From PKWO01 sp036384915 (lineage in GTDB: Bacteria; Pseudomonadota; Gammaproteobacteria; Burkholderiales; Burkholderiaceae_D): 31,502 nt of DNA. Both the position numbers and the translations under genes were made by a program. Positions 1-8,227 of this stretch are shown piece after piece. The stretch lies in NCBI GenBank assembly GCA_036384915.1, contig DASVLJ010000018.1, forward strand, positions 1 to 31,502, in the 5' to 3' direction. A model generated the notes under the pieces. It worked only from the letters and a program-made list of their open reading frames with translations, did not search any database and was not told where the DNA came from. Every line of letters begins with the position of its first letter. Position 1 is the first letter of the stretch.

Positions 1-44
1 TGCAATGGATGGAGAAAAGTCCCACTTTGCCCCCGTTTTTCCGG

Positions 45-62
45 CTGTAGCTACGGCTACAG
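45..62. repeat. Short perfect stem-loop
   Basis: CTGTAGC and GCTACAG form a 7-bp perfect stem around a TACG loop. It lies in the first 470 bases, where I see no convincing gene. No T-run follows, so it is not a classical intrinsic terminator. It may belong to the 3' region of a gene outside the window. Confidence 0.4.
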
Positions 63-171
63 TCCTCAAAAGCGAGGCCAAATTGGGCTCTTTTCCCACC
101 CATTTCGCTTCGACTCGTTCTGCCGCGCAGACTCCTAGGCCCCGATGGTAGCGGATTCCCATGGGCGCGCT

Positions 172-191
172 TACCCGACAAATGTCGGGTA
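172..191. promoter_or_regulatory. Perfect 9-bp inverted repeat upstream of the lyase-like gene
   Basis: TACCCGACA and TGTCGGGTA are perfect inverted arms separated by AA. The site is about 280 bases before the first gene. Such a compact, nearly continuous palindrome is typical of a dimeric repressor operator, but it could also form a small RNA hairpin. No T-run follows. Its role is inferred only from symmetry and position. Confidence 0.35.
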
Positions 192-472
192 TGGCGAGCC
201 GAAAGCAAATGTTACAGTCCGACGACGATAAATGTTACATTTTTCCGCACCTGCAAGCAGCAAGCGTTCAAGGCGAAAAGTAGCGGGCTCATTATCGAAA
301 TCGCGACCTCGGGGAAAGCTCGCGGCGCTGGACCTGGCAAGTTTTTTCTTTTGAATAGGAAGGCTCCCATGTTTGCTAGAACCGATTTTGCCGCTGTGCC
401 GGTCTTGTCGAGCATGGAAGCTTGTTCCGGCAATATCTCGCCGTGCATCATTAACATCGTTGGAGCACAGAA

Positions 473-2737
473 GTGAAAAAACAACAGGTAATCATGGAGC
501 ATGAAGGCAATGCAAAGCCGGTCGATCAGACCAGGCGTGCTGCAACCTTGGGCCTATGTGCGCTCGTTGCTGCGCCGCTTTTGCCAGGGTGTGGGGGAAG
601 CAGCGGCGCCAGCGGCCCGTCTACAGAAAGAATTGCTGCCCGTTCCACAGAAAAAACTGCCGCCAGTTCCCCTGGCGGGAGCAAAGTGTTCCGCCATCCG
701 GGGGGGCTGGTTACGGAACCGGATTTCGAGCGCATCCGCGAGTTGATCAAGACCGGCCAGCAACCGTGGACGGACTGGTGGAACAAGCTGTGCATCGATA
801 GAATGTCCACCCTGGACACCAAACCTTACCCGTTGGCGGCCGTTTACCGGGCGGATGGAAGCAAGAACAATCTGTACGTCGACATCTGGCGTGCCTGGTC
901 CCTGGTGCTTCGCTGGAAGCTGTCCGACCCGCAGGACAACCGCTATGCCGACAAGGCGGCGGAGTTCCTGGACGCCTGGGCGGAGACGCTGAAAGTGGTG
1001 GGTACCGTCCCTCCGGGTTCGACGGCGCATGACGACCACACATTCATCCTGATGGCGGGTATGCAGGGCCACCAGCTCGCGCAGATCGGCGAGATCCTGC
1101 GCACCTACCCTGGCTGGGCGCCGGAAAAGCTCCAGCGCTTCCAGAACATGCTGATGACAGTGTTTGCGCCCATCTCGTCGTGGTTCCTCAGCGACGGCCG
1201 GATCGGATCCCACGCCAACTGGGACATGGCCTCCATGGTCGGTGCCATGGCCATCGGCATCTTCTGTGACAACGCCGATCTGTACTGGCAGGCCTGCGAT
1301 GCGTACGCCGCCAACAACCGCGGCAAGCTCAGGAACTTCGGTAACGGCTCGGCCCTGCACGGCGTGTACTACGTGCACCCCGGGCACTTCGGGCAATGGG
1401 AGGAGAGCGGCCGCGACCAAGGCCATGCGACGCTGGGCATGTCGCTGGGCGGCGACGTGATGGAAATGGCCTGGAACCAGGGTGACGACCTCTACGGTCT
1501 ATACAACAACCGCTTCCTCTCGGCCGCCGAGTACGTGGCGCGGACCAACCTGCAGGACGAGAACGGTAAGCCCTACGCCATGCCCTACGTGCCTGAGCAG
1601 AACCCGACCCAGCCGCACACCAGCCAATGGACGGAAGTGAGCCAGGGCGTCCCCGGGTTCGGACGCAACTGCTGGGAGCCGATGTTCAACCACTATGTCA
1701 ACCGCCTGGGCATCGCGGCACCGAACGTCGCGCGCATGGTGCCGTACTGCGAGGCGAAGTACGGCGGCAGCAGCGACGACATCTGGTGGCCGACGCTGAT
1801 CCATCGTCGCGTACCGTATGCCGGGCCGATGAAGCCGCCGTCCGGCCTCACGGGTTATGTGAATGACGGCCGTGTGCTGCTGTCGTGGTGGGGGAGTGTG
1901 GGAGCGACTTCTTATGTGGTGCAGCGCGGCGTGTCGGCCGATGGGCCGTTCACCCCGGTGGCCACGGTGGCAGCGGATCAATTGCTCACCTACACCGATA
2001 CGCCGTCTGCTGGCATTTGGTTCTACCAGATCATGGCGCAAGGGCCCGGCGCGCCGCGTACCGGCTCCAATAAGGTTCGCGTCGCGACCCCTGCCGAATT
2101 GCGCTTCCGCATGCCGCTTGGCGGCTCGACCGGCACGGCCGCCGTTGGCGCGCTGAGGAACCCGGATGGCACTACGACCGGCGTGGAGGGCACGCTGCTG
2201 GCCGGTGTGAGCTGGGGCGAAGGGCGCCACAAGGATAAGGCCCCGGTGTTCGATGGCAAGTCAGCGGGCATACAACTGCCGGCGGGCCTGTTCAGCAACC
2301 TGGACGACTTCACAGTATCCGTGTGGGCCTATGCCAATGGGCTGCACTGGGACACATGCATCCTGTTCGCCGGGACCGATGCCAATTCCGCCCTCTTCAT
2401 TGCTCCTCAGAGCGGTGGTCGGGGCGTATTGCGATTCGGATTATTCGGCGCAACCGGAAACGATATACGTGCGGTGGAAGGATCCAGTGCTTTGCCCACG
2501 AGGCGCTGGGTTCATGTGGCGTACACGCAGGAGGGCACGACGGGTCGGCTCTACGTCGATGGCATTGAGGTGGGGAGTGCTGACACCATGACGCTGTCGC
2601 CGCGCCAGGTGGGTGACCAGGTGGCCTTCCTGGGGCGAAACTGGGCACATCCGGCGTTCGACGGCCGCCTGCAGGACTTCCGCATCTACGCGGGGGCCCT
2701 GAGCGCTGCAGAGGTCACGGCATTGTCCATGTGCTGA
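473..2737 (+). CDS. Predicted lipoprotein with alginate-lyase-like, FN3 and LamG domains
   Basis: The 754-aa protein starts at GTG, which follows a GGAG ribosome-binding site at good spacing. An ATG at codon 8 has no such site. Residues 21-40 hold a twin arginine, a hydrophobic stretch and a lipobox LPGC with Cys40, so it is probably a lipoprotein, possibly exported by Tat. Residues about 80-440 look like the alpha/alpha-barrel alginate-lyase superfamily, with a conserved-looking stretch ESGRDQGHATLGM. Residues about 458-545 resemble a fibronectin type III domain, and about 590-754 a LamG/concanavalin-like domain that probably binds glycan. Likely role: surface polysaccharide lyase or a related degradative enzyme. 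Substrate (alginate, glucuronan or other) cannot be told. It is followed by a TonB-receptor locus, which fits carbohydrate uptake. Domain calls are by recognition, not by search. Confidence 0.8.
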   Translation: MKKQQVIMEHEGNAKPVDQTRRAATLGLCALVAAPLLPGCGGSSGASGPSTERIAARSTEKTAASSPGGSKVFRHPGGLVTEPDFERIRELIKTGQQPWTDWWNKLCIDRMSTLDTKPYPLAAVYRADGSKNNLYVDIWRAWSLVLRWKLSDPQDNRYADKAAEFLDAWAETLKVVGTVPPGSTAHDDHTFILMAGMQGHQLAQIGEILRTYPGWAPEKLQRFQNMLMTVFAPISSWFLSDGRIGSHANWDMASMVGAMAIGIFCDNADLYWQACDAYAANNRGKLRNFGNGSALHGVYYVHPGHFGQWEESGRDQGHATLGMSLGGDVMEMAWNQGDDLYGLYNNRFLSAAEYVARTNLQDENGKPYAMPYVPEQNPTQPHTSQWTEVSQGVPGFGRNCWEPMFNHYVNRLGIAAPNVARMVPYCEAKYGGSSDDIWWPTLIHRRVPYAGPMKPPSGLTGYVNDGRVLLSWWGSVGATSYVVQRGVSADGPFTPVATVAADQLLTYTDTPSAGIWFYQIMAQGPGAPRTGSNKVRVATPAELRFRMPLGGSTGTAAVGALRNPDGTTTGVEGTLLAGVSWGEGRHKDKAPVFDGKSAGIQLPAGLFSNLDDFTVSVWAYANGLHWDTCILFAGTDANSALFIAPQSGGRGVLRFGLFGATGNDIRAVEGSSALPTRRWVHVAYTQEGTTGRLYVDGIEVGSADTMTLSPRQVGDQVAFLGRNWAHPAFDGRLQDFRIYAGALSAAEVTALSMC

Positions 2738-2776
2738 TCTCGGCGAAACGTGGCCGCTTGCGGATATCAAACAGAT

Positions 2777-3037
2777 TCATAGAGCCGATTCCGCAAAGGG
2801 AGAGGACGCCAAAATCACCGCGAGCTGATCAATTTCATTTTCCGAATTGACGATTATTGCAATTGCCGCCCCTTGGGTTGGCTCGCAAAATCTATACGTG
2901 ACGTCGTATCGCGCTGCCGAAAGGCGGCATCGATCCGCGTCGATGGAATCGTCTTCGTTTCTGATGACGGCGACTGCAGCGTGTTGGCATGTCATGAAAT
3001 CAGGGCTTGCTGTTCCCGGTGAATTTGCGAATCGCAC
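2777..3037 (-). CDS. Possible small hypothetical protein
   Basis: An 86-codon frame from GTG at 3037 (or 72 codons from ATG at 2995) fills most of the 450-base gap between the lyase-like gene and the first halogenase. The C-terminal half has a plausible protein pattern (GAAIAIIVNSENEIDQLAVIL) with alternating hydrophobic residues and no low complexity. Neither start has a well-spaced ribosome-binding site; an AGAGGAGA lies about 13 bases before the GTG, which is too far. I do not recognise a family. A competing plus-strand frame (2847-3077) ends exactly at the terminator hairpin but looks less protein-like. It could easily be spurious. Confidence 0.25.
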   Translation of the reverse strand: MRFANSPGTASPDFMTCQHAAVAVIRNEDDSIDADRCRLSAARYDVTYRFCEPTQGAAIAIIVNSENEIDQLAVILASSPFAESAL

Positions 3038-3076
3038 AGTAGCGGTTATGTCTCCTCTGCCGTGTTTGGCGGATTA

Positions 3077-3104
3077 GGGCAGCTTCGGCTGCCTCTTTTT
3101 TTAT
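3077..3104 (+). terminator. Intrinsic terminator with UUCG loop
   Basis: GGCAGC, a TTCG tetraloop and GCTGCC form a 6-bp hairpin followed directly by TCTTTTTTTAT. This is a textbook rho-independent terminator on the plus strand. It lies between the lyase-like gene and the first halogenase, so the two are probably separate transcripts. Confidence 0.75.
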
Positions 3105-3189
3105 CGGGATTCGAACAGCGGTTCGGCGGGCGGACAGAAGCGTGGCGGCGGAAGGTTTTTCCGGCGGTCTTGACAAGAAGGAAGAAGCG

Positions 3190-4698
3190 ATGAATCCCTT
3201 GAACGGCTCTCTGGCATTCGACCGTATCGTCGTCGTAGGCGGCGGCACCGCCGGATGGATGAGCGCGCTGGCCCTGGTCACCGGGTTGCCAGGAAAGACG
3301 GTGGAAGTGATCGAATCCGACGACATCGGCATTGTCGGTGTCGGCGAGGCGACGTTCCCGTCCATCCGCGACTACAACCGCCTCGTCGGCATCGACGAAC
3401 TGGACTTTTTGCGCGCAACGCAAGGTACCTTCAAACTCGGCATCGAGTTTCGCGACTGGCATAAGCGGGGCGGGAGTTACTTTCATACCTTTGGCGATTT
3501 CGCCGCGCTAAGCGGGCCTCAATCCCTCTGGGGGCAGTACCGGCGCCTGGCGGAGGGACCGGGCGCGTTGGGCGAACTGTGCCTGCCCACGGCGATGGCG
3601 ATGCAAGGGCGCTTTTGCGTTCCGGCCGAGGGCAATGGCGGCACTCCGTTCAAGTATGCCTATCACTTTGACGCCGCGCTCTACGCGGACTTTCTGCGCA
3701 AGCTGGCGCTGTCCCGCGGTGCGCGCCGCACCGAAGGAAAGATCGTCGACATCGCGCGCAGCGAAGACGGCGGCGTCAAGAGCCTGCGATTGGCCGACGG
3801 CCGCGAGGTTGCAGGCGATTTCTTCGTCGATTGCTCGGGGTTCGGTTCGCTGTTGCTCGGCCGTACGTTGGGGGAGCCTTTTGTTGATTTCAGCCATTGG
3901 CTGCCTGTGGATCGTGCCTGGGCGTGCCCGTGCGAGCGCACCGGGGGCGATCAGGGGGATATTGCGCCATATACCCGCGCCACAGCGCTGGAGGCGGGCT
4001 GGGCTTGGCGCATTCCCTTGCAGAATCGTACCGGTCACGGGCATGTCTTTGCGAGTGGCTACATCGACGAAGAACGCGCGCGCGAGCAGTTGCTTGAGCA
4101 ATTGGACGGCAAGCCTCTCGCCGAGCCGCGCCTGCTGCGGTTTACCTCGGGTCATCGCGCGCGCTTGTGGGTGCGTAATGTCCTCGCACTGGGGCTGTCT
4201 TCCGGGTTTCTGGAGCCGCTGGAGTCGACCAGTATCTTTCTCATCCAGAGCGGCTTGGGAAGGCTGATGCGCTTGCTGGGGAGCGGCATGCCGGTCGACA
4301 GCGAGGCGGTGGCGGCCTACAACACCGGCGCGGTGCGGCAATACGCACGCATACGCGACTTCATCATCCTGCATTATTGCCTGACTGCGCGTGACGACAG
4401 CCAACTGTGGCGCGACATGGCACGAATGGAGCTGCCGGAAACGCTGGCTTTCAAATTGCATGCATGGCGCGAATGCGGTTCTCTCGTCGCATACGACGAG
4501 GAGGGATTCGATACGACAAGCTGGCTCGCGATCCATGCCGGCATGGAGAATTGGCCGACGCGGACGGACCCGGTGCTGCAGGAGCTTCCGCGCGACGCTG
4601 CCCGGCGACTGCTGCTTCAGCGTCGCGACGCCATTGCGGCCATCGTCGGGCGCCTTCCGTCGCATGGCAGCTACCTGCATCGCGCGTTGCTGCCTTGA
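3190..4698 (+). CDS. Flavin-dependent halogenase, tryptophan-halogenase family (copy 1)
   Basis: The chosen ATG at 3190 follows AAGGAAGAAG and gives 502 aa; an in-frame ATG 48 bases earlier lacks a site. The protein begins with the FAD-binding GGGTAGW motif. The family signature WxWxIP is present as WAWRIP (Trp271, Trp273, Pro276). The catalytic lysine falls in TFKLGIEF (Lys82, matching PrnA Lys79), and the catalytic Glu-Ser pair in PLEST (Glu345-Ser346, matching PrnA Glu346-Ser347). Length equals that of known enzymes. These enzymes use FADH2, O2 and halide to make HOX and halogenate an electron-rich substrate. Related enzymes next to TonB receptors (BrvH and Xanthomonas homologues) brominate indole in vitro, but the natural substrate is unknown. 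It lies upstream of the TonB receptor and is paralogous to the gene at 10068. A reductase partner is not seen. Confidence 0.9.
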   Translation: MNPLNGSLAFDRIVVVGGGTAGWMSALALVTGLPGKTVEVIESDDIGIVGVGEATFPSIRDYNRLVGIDELDFLRATQGTFKLGIEFRDWHKRGGSYFHTFGDFAALSGPQSLWGQYRRLAEGPGALGELCLPTAMAMQGRFCVPAEGNGGTPFKYAYHFDAALYADFLRKLALSRGARRTEGKIVDIARSEDGGVKSLRLADGREVAGDFFVDCSGFGSLLLGRTLGEPFVDFSHWLPVDRAWACPCERTGGDQGDIAPYTRATALEAGWAWRIPLQNRTGHGHVFASGYIDEERAREQLLEQLDGKPLAEPRLLRFTSGHRARLWVRNVLALGLSSGFLEPLESTSIFLIQSGLGRLMRLLGSGMPVDSEAVAAYNTGAVRQYARIRDFIILHYCLTARDDSQLWRDMARMELPETLAFKLHAWRECGSLVAYDEEGFDTTSWLAIHAGMENWPTRTDPVLQELPRDAARRLLLQRRDAIAAIVGRLPSHGSYLHRALLP

Positions 4699-4916
4699 TA
4701 AATGCCGGTAGATGCAGCGATATGGCAGGCGAATCCTCGCGTTGCGGGTCCGGCTTGCTTCCATGGTATTCGCACATGCTGAATTTCATTTCTCAGATTG
4801 TGAATTTTGACAATTGCGCCTGCCGATTGGCCCAAGCAAAATGAAATCGTCGCATTGCGCAGTCAAGCTATAAGAAGAACTGCCGAACGGCATTAGAAAA
4901 ACGACGGAGACAATCC

Positions 4917-5018
4917 ATGAAGTCCTCTCTACGGCAGGGCTGTGGTTTCCCTATCCGTCAAATTGCCATCGGCACCAACGTGATCGTTCGTGCGACGCGA
5001 ATCGACGATCGCAACTGA
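4917..5018 (+). CDS. Possible 33-codon leader peptide before the TonB receptor
   Basis: Within the 364-base gap between halogenase and receptor, an ATG after ACGGAGAC opens a 33-codon frame ending at TGA 5018. The peptide (MKSSLRQGCGFPIRQIAIG, then VIVRATRIDDRN after two residues) is basic and matches nothing I know. It ends about 45 bases before the receptor start. It could be a regulatory upstream frame or chance. Nothing else coding is visible in 4699-5062. Confidence 0.2.
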   Translation: MKSSLRQGCGFPIRQIAIGTNVIVRATRIDDRN

Positions 5019-5062
5019 AGAATGGCCTTGTCTTTGTGAAAGATAGAGAGGAGATAACGAAA

Positions 5063-8000
5063 TTGAAGCACTTCGTAAAATTTAAGCAAACCGCAATCGC
5101 CGCCGGAGTTGTACAGGTTATCCTGATGGCAAGCGGTGCGGCACATGGACAGACCGCCGCGGACAACAACGCGCCGGCTCCCGCCGACCAGGCGGCGCAG
5201 GTTGTGGTTACGGGCCAGCGCGCGGCGTTGGAATCGGCCCGGAACATCAAGAAAAACGCCGACGAAATTGTCGATTCGGTCGTTGCGGAGGATATCGGCA
5301 AACTGCCCGACAAGTCGATGACCGAAGTCCTTCAGCGTGTCGTGGGCGTCACCATCGACCGGACGCTGAACCGGGCCGATCCGCAACAGGGCGTGGGCGA
5401 CGGTATCGAGCATTTCGCTGCCGAAGGCACCGGCGTGTCGATCCGCGGTATGAGCTATGTGCGCTCGGAACTGAATGGCCGCGATTCGTTCTCCGCCAAC
5501 GGCGGGCGGGCGTTGAGCTTCGAGGACGTGCCGCCGGAATTGATGGCCGGAGTGGACGTCTACAAGAACCCGTCCGCGGAACAGATCGAGGGAGGAATCG
5601 GCGGGCTGGTGAATTTGCGCACCGCGATGCCGTTCGACTTTAAAGGGCCGAGGGGCGCCTTCTCGATCGAAGAGTCGCGCATGGACTTGCGCGGCGGTCC
5701 GCCTGAGCCCTCGTTCTCCGGCATGCTGTCGGATCGCTGGGATACCGGGCTTGGCAAATTCGGTGCGCTGATCGACATCGCCCATTCGAAGATCGCCACG
5801 CGCGCAAACAGCGTGACCGTCTCACCCTACTTTCCGCGCACCGATGCCGTGACCGGCGACACCAGCGGCCAGGCGCGCTGGGTTTCAACGGGTGCTTCGT
5901 ATTCCGATAATGACTTCGACCGTACCCGCGACGGCCTGTACGGCGCGCTGCAGTGGCGCAACCACGATGTCTCGTCCGGGTTGACCTATTTCAAATCGAA
6001 GTATCAGATGACGACGACGGAGAACGCGTACTTCGTCACGGCGAATCCGGCCAACATCCAGCTGGCTCCCGGCGCCACCTTCGCCCCGAACGGCGCGCTG
6101 TTGACCGGAACTTTGAGCGATCCGAAGGACGGCGGCCTCGGTTTCGGCACCGACTCGCGCATCTCGGGTCGCACTTCGGAGACGAGCGATCTTTCGTGGA
6201 ACGCGGTGTGGCGGGCTTCGGAAAGCTGGACTTTCAAGGCGGACCTGCAGCATACCCGGGCGACCTCGGCTGGTTACGACAATACGATCGGCATGGGCGG
6301 GTCCACGCCCGAGCAGGGCGTGAACCTGGGGGCATCGCCGGCGAACTTCACCTTCAGCCAGGCCGACGAGGCTTACTTGGCGGATCCGTCCAACTACTAC
6401 TGGGGTTTCACCCAGGAGCATAGGGACCAGGCCGTCGGCACGCTCAACGCGGCGCGCATCGATGCCAAGTACACCTTCGATAACCCCGTGCTCACCGACC
6501 TGCGTTTCGGCCTGCGTACGACCAACCGCCACGCGGACACGATGTCCACGCCCAGCGGTTACGCGTGGACGGCGATCACGCAACCGTGGGAAGTCGGCAA
6601 TACGTGGCAGCCGCTGAGCAACTTCGCCTATTTGAGTGATCCGCGCTTCTCGGGCAATACCAGCGTGCACACGTTCAACAATTTCTTCGGCGGCAAGCTT
6701 CCGATGCCGGCGCCGATTGTGGTGCCGAGCATGTCCTTGCTGGCCGGCGGTGTCAATGGCACTCCTGCAGGCTTCAGCTTGCTGCACACCTATCCCAACA
6801 TGCTATGTAATAACGGCAACACGTGTGAAAACTGGTCGCCTTCCCCCTTTGGCACAATCGACGGCACCAACCAGCAGGACGAACACACGCACGCCGCCTA
6901 TGCCCAGCTCCGTTTCGACGATCAGCAGCTGCCGTACCCGGTGGACGGAAATGTAGGCGTGCGCCTCGTGCATACGGACATGATCGCGGCGGGATACACG
7001 AACTTCACCCCGCCGACTCCGCCGTCAACCGGCCAGATAGCGGGGGTGCCGACTATCCCGGGGCAATCCAGCCTGCAATCCTTCTCGAACAGCTACACGA
7101 ATATATTGCCCAGCCTGAATCTGCGCATGAAGGCCAGCGACGAGCTGCAATTCCGCTTTGCTGCCTCGAAGGGGATGACGCGGCCGGACTTCTATCAGAT
7201 GCAGGCTTTTTCGACGCTGAGCGAGAACGTGACTTCGCATACCGACCCGGTAACGAAGCAACCGGTTCTCGACGCGGTTACCTTCACCGGTTCGGAAAAC
7301 GGGAATCCGATGCTCAAGCCGACTTTGTCGAACAATTTCGACATAACGGCGGAATATTACTTCGGAAAGAGCAGTTCGCTGACGCTGGCATTGTTCAACA
7401 AGCAGCTCAAGGACATCATCATCGGCAGGACGACCTACGTCACGCTAAACGACACGAGCGGGCAGCCGCATGACTTCCTGATCACGGGGCCGGTCAACGG
7501 GGCGAGCGGCAATGCGCATGGTCTCGAGTTGGGATACCAGCAATATTTCGACAAGCTGCCTGGAGCATTCTCCGGCATCGGCGTGTCGGCCAACTATACC
7601 TACATCGACAGCCACATGGACTTGAATGTGCCAGGGTCTTTCGGCCAATGGTGCACCCCCTCGGGCACGCTGAACGCAAGCCTTGCCACCAACCTGTATG
7701 GCTGCGACACGAGTGGGCGGCTCCTCAACGGCAGCCGGCCGCCGATGACCGGCGTGTCGAAGAACGCCATGAACCTGGCGTTGTTGTACGACAAGGGGCC
7801 GTGGTCGGCGCGACTGGCGTATAGCTGGCGGTCTCAGTATCTGCAGGCGGTCAACGCATTTGGGACCGCCTACGGCGACGGCATCGACCAGAACCCGACC
7901 AGCCCGAACTATCTCAAGCCCTATTCGGTGAATTATGCGTTGCCGACCTGGGGCGGGTCGTACGGGCAGCTTGACTTGGGTATTCACTACAACGTCACCG

Positions 8001-8146
8001 ACAACTTCGGTATTGGTTTCGAAGGGCAAAACATCAACTCTGCGATTTACAGGCAGTACATGCAGCAGGGCATCGGCATGATGGAACGCTCCGCGAACTA
8101 CACCGGACCGCGTTACACCTTGCAGGCGCGCTACTCTTTCGAGTAA
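5063..8146 (+). CDS. TonB-dependent receptor, Xanthomonas/Caulobacter oligosaccharide type
   Basis: I place the start at TTG 5063, eight bases after AGAGGAGA; this gives a clean signal peptide (MKHFVKFKQTAIAAGVVQVI then a cleavage region near AHGQ). A GTG 27 bases earlier has no ribosome-binding site. The 1027-aa product shows the plug domain from about residue 45 (QVVVTGQRAALESA, then DIGKLPDKSMTEVLQRVVGV), as in the TonB-Xanth-Caul subfamily, and a long outer-membrane beta-barrel with aromatic strands ending RYTLQARYSFE. It lacks the N-terminal carboxypeptidase-like extension of SusC proteins. Such receptors import oligosaccharides across the outer membrane with TonB energy. The glycosidase gene follows closely, probably in the same operon. 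The imported substrate is inferred to be a plant xyloglucan-type oligosaccharide. Confidence 0.93.
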   Translation: MKHFVKFKQTAIAAGVVQVILMASGAAHGQTAADNNAPAPADQAAQVVVTGQRAALESARNIKKNADEIVDSVVAEDIGKLPDKSMTEVLQRVVGVTIDRTLNRADPQQGVGDGIEHFAAEGTGVSIRGMSYVRSELNGRDSFSANGGRALSFEDVPPELMAGVDVYKNPSAEQIEGGIGGLVNLRTAMPFDFKGPRGAFSIEESRMDLRGGPPEPSFSGMLSDRWDTGLGKFGALIDIAHSKIATRANSVTVSPYFPRTDAVTGDTSGQARWVSTGASYSDNDFDRTRDGLYGALQWRNHDVSSGLTYFKSKYQMTTTENAYFVTANPANIQLAPGATFAPNGALLTGTLSDPKDGGLGFGTDSRISGRTSETSDLSWNAVWRASESWTFKADLQHTRATSAGYDNTIGMGGSTPEQGVNLGASPANFTFSQADEAYLADPSNYYWGFTQEHRDQAVGTLNAARIDAKYTFDNPVLTDLRFGLRTTNRHADTMSTPSGYAWTAITQPWEVGNTWQPLSNFAYLSDPRFSGNTSVHTFNNFFGGKLPMPAPIVVPSMSLLAGGVNGTPAGFSLLHTYPNMLCNNGNTCENWSPSPFGTIDGTNQQDEHTHAAYAQLRFDDQQLPYPVDGNVGVRLVHTDMIAAGYTNFTPPTPPSTGQIAGVPTIPGQSSLQSFSNSYTNILPSLNLRMKASDELQFRFAASKGMTRPDFYQMQAFSTLSENVTSHTDPVTKQPVLDAVTFTGSENGNPMLKPTLSNNFDITAEYYFGKSSSLTLALFNKQLKDIIIGRTTYVTLNDTSGQPHDFLITGPVNGASGNAHGLELGYQQYFDKLPGAFSGIGVSANYTYIDSHMDLNVPGSFGQWCTPSGTLNASLATNLYGCDTSGRLLNGSRPPMTGVSKNAMNLALLYDKGPWSARLAYSWRSQYLQAVNAFGTAYGDGIDQNPTSPNYLKPYSVNYALPTWGGSYGQLDLGIHYNVTDNFGIGFEGQNINSAIYRQYMQQGIGMMERSANYTGPRYTLQARYSFE

Positions 8147-8167
8147 GCTCCAATGGGCTTTCCTCTT

Positions 8168-8187
8168 GCGGCCGGAAGTTCGGCCGC
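8168..8187. repeat. GC-rich hairpin between receptor and beta-galactosidase
   Basis: GCGGCCG and CGGCCGC form a perfect 7-bp stem with loop GAAGTT, 21 bases after the receptor stop codon. There is no T-run, so it is more likely an RNA stability or processing hairpin, or a partial attenuator, than a full terminator. Confidence 0.45.
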
Positions 8188-8227
8188 GAGAGGTTTCAGC
8201 CTCAATCGAATCTTTACGAGGATCCAC

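Noticed and set aside
1..138. Frame open from the left edge to TAG at 136-138, possible tail of an upstream gene
   Set aside because: The translated residues look random (Cys, Arg and Ser-rich) and a stem-loop interrupts it; no family support.
2847..3077. 76-codon plus-strand frame ending at the terminator hairpin
   Set aside because: It starts with TTG without a ribosome-binding site and looks unlike a protein; the ending at the hairpin is probably chance.
3508..4764. 418-codon minus-strand frame opposite halogenase copy 1
   Set aside because: The opposite strand holds a full-length halogenase with all motifs; this frame is Arg/Gln/Ala-rich and has no ribosome-binding site.
4807..4874. TTGACA at 4807 and TATAAG at 4869 as a promoter of the TonB receptor
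   Set aside because: The two boxes are far too distant from each other and neither has a partner at about 17 bases, so no promoter could be called.
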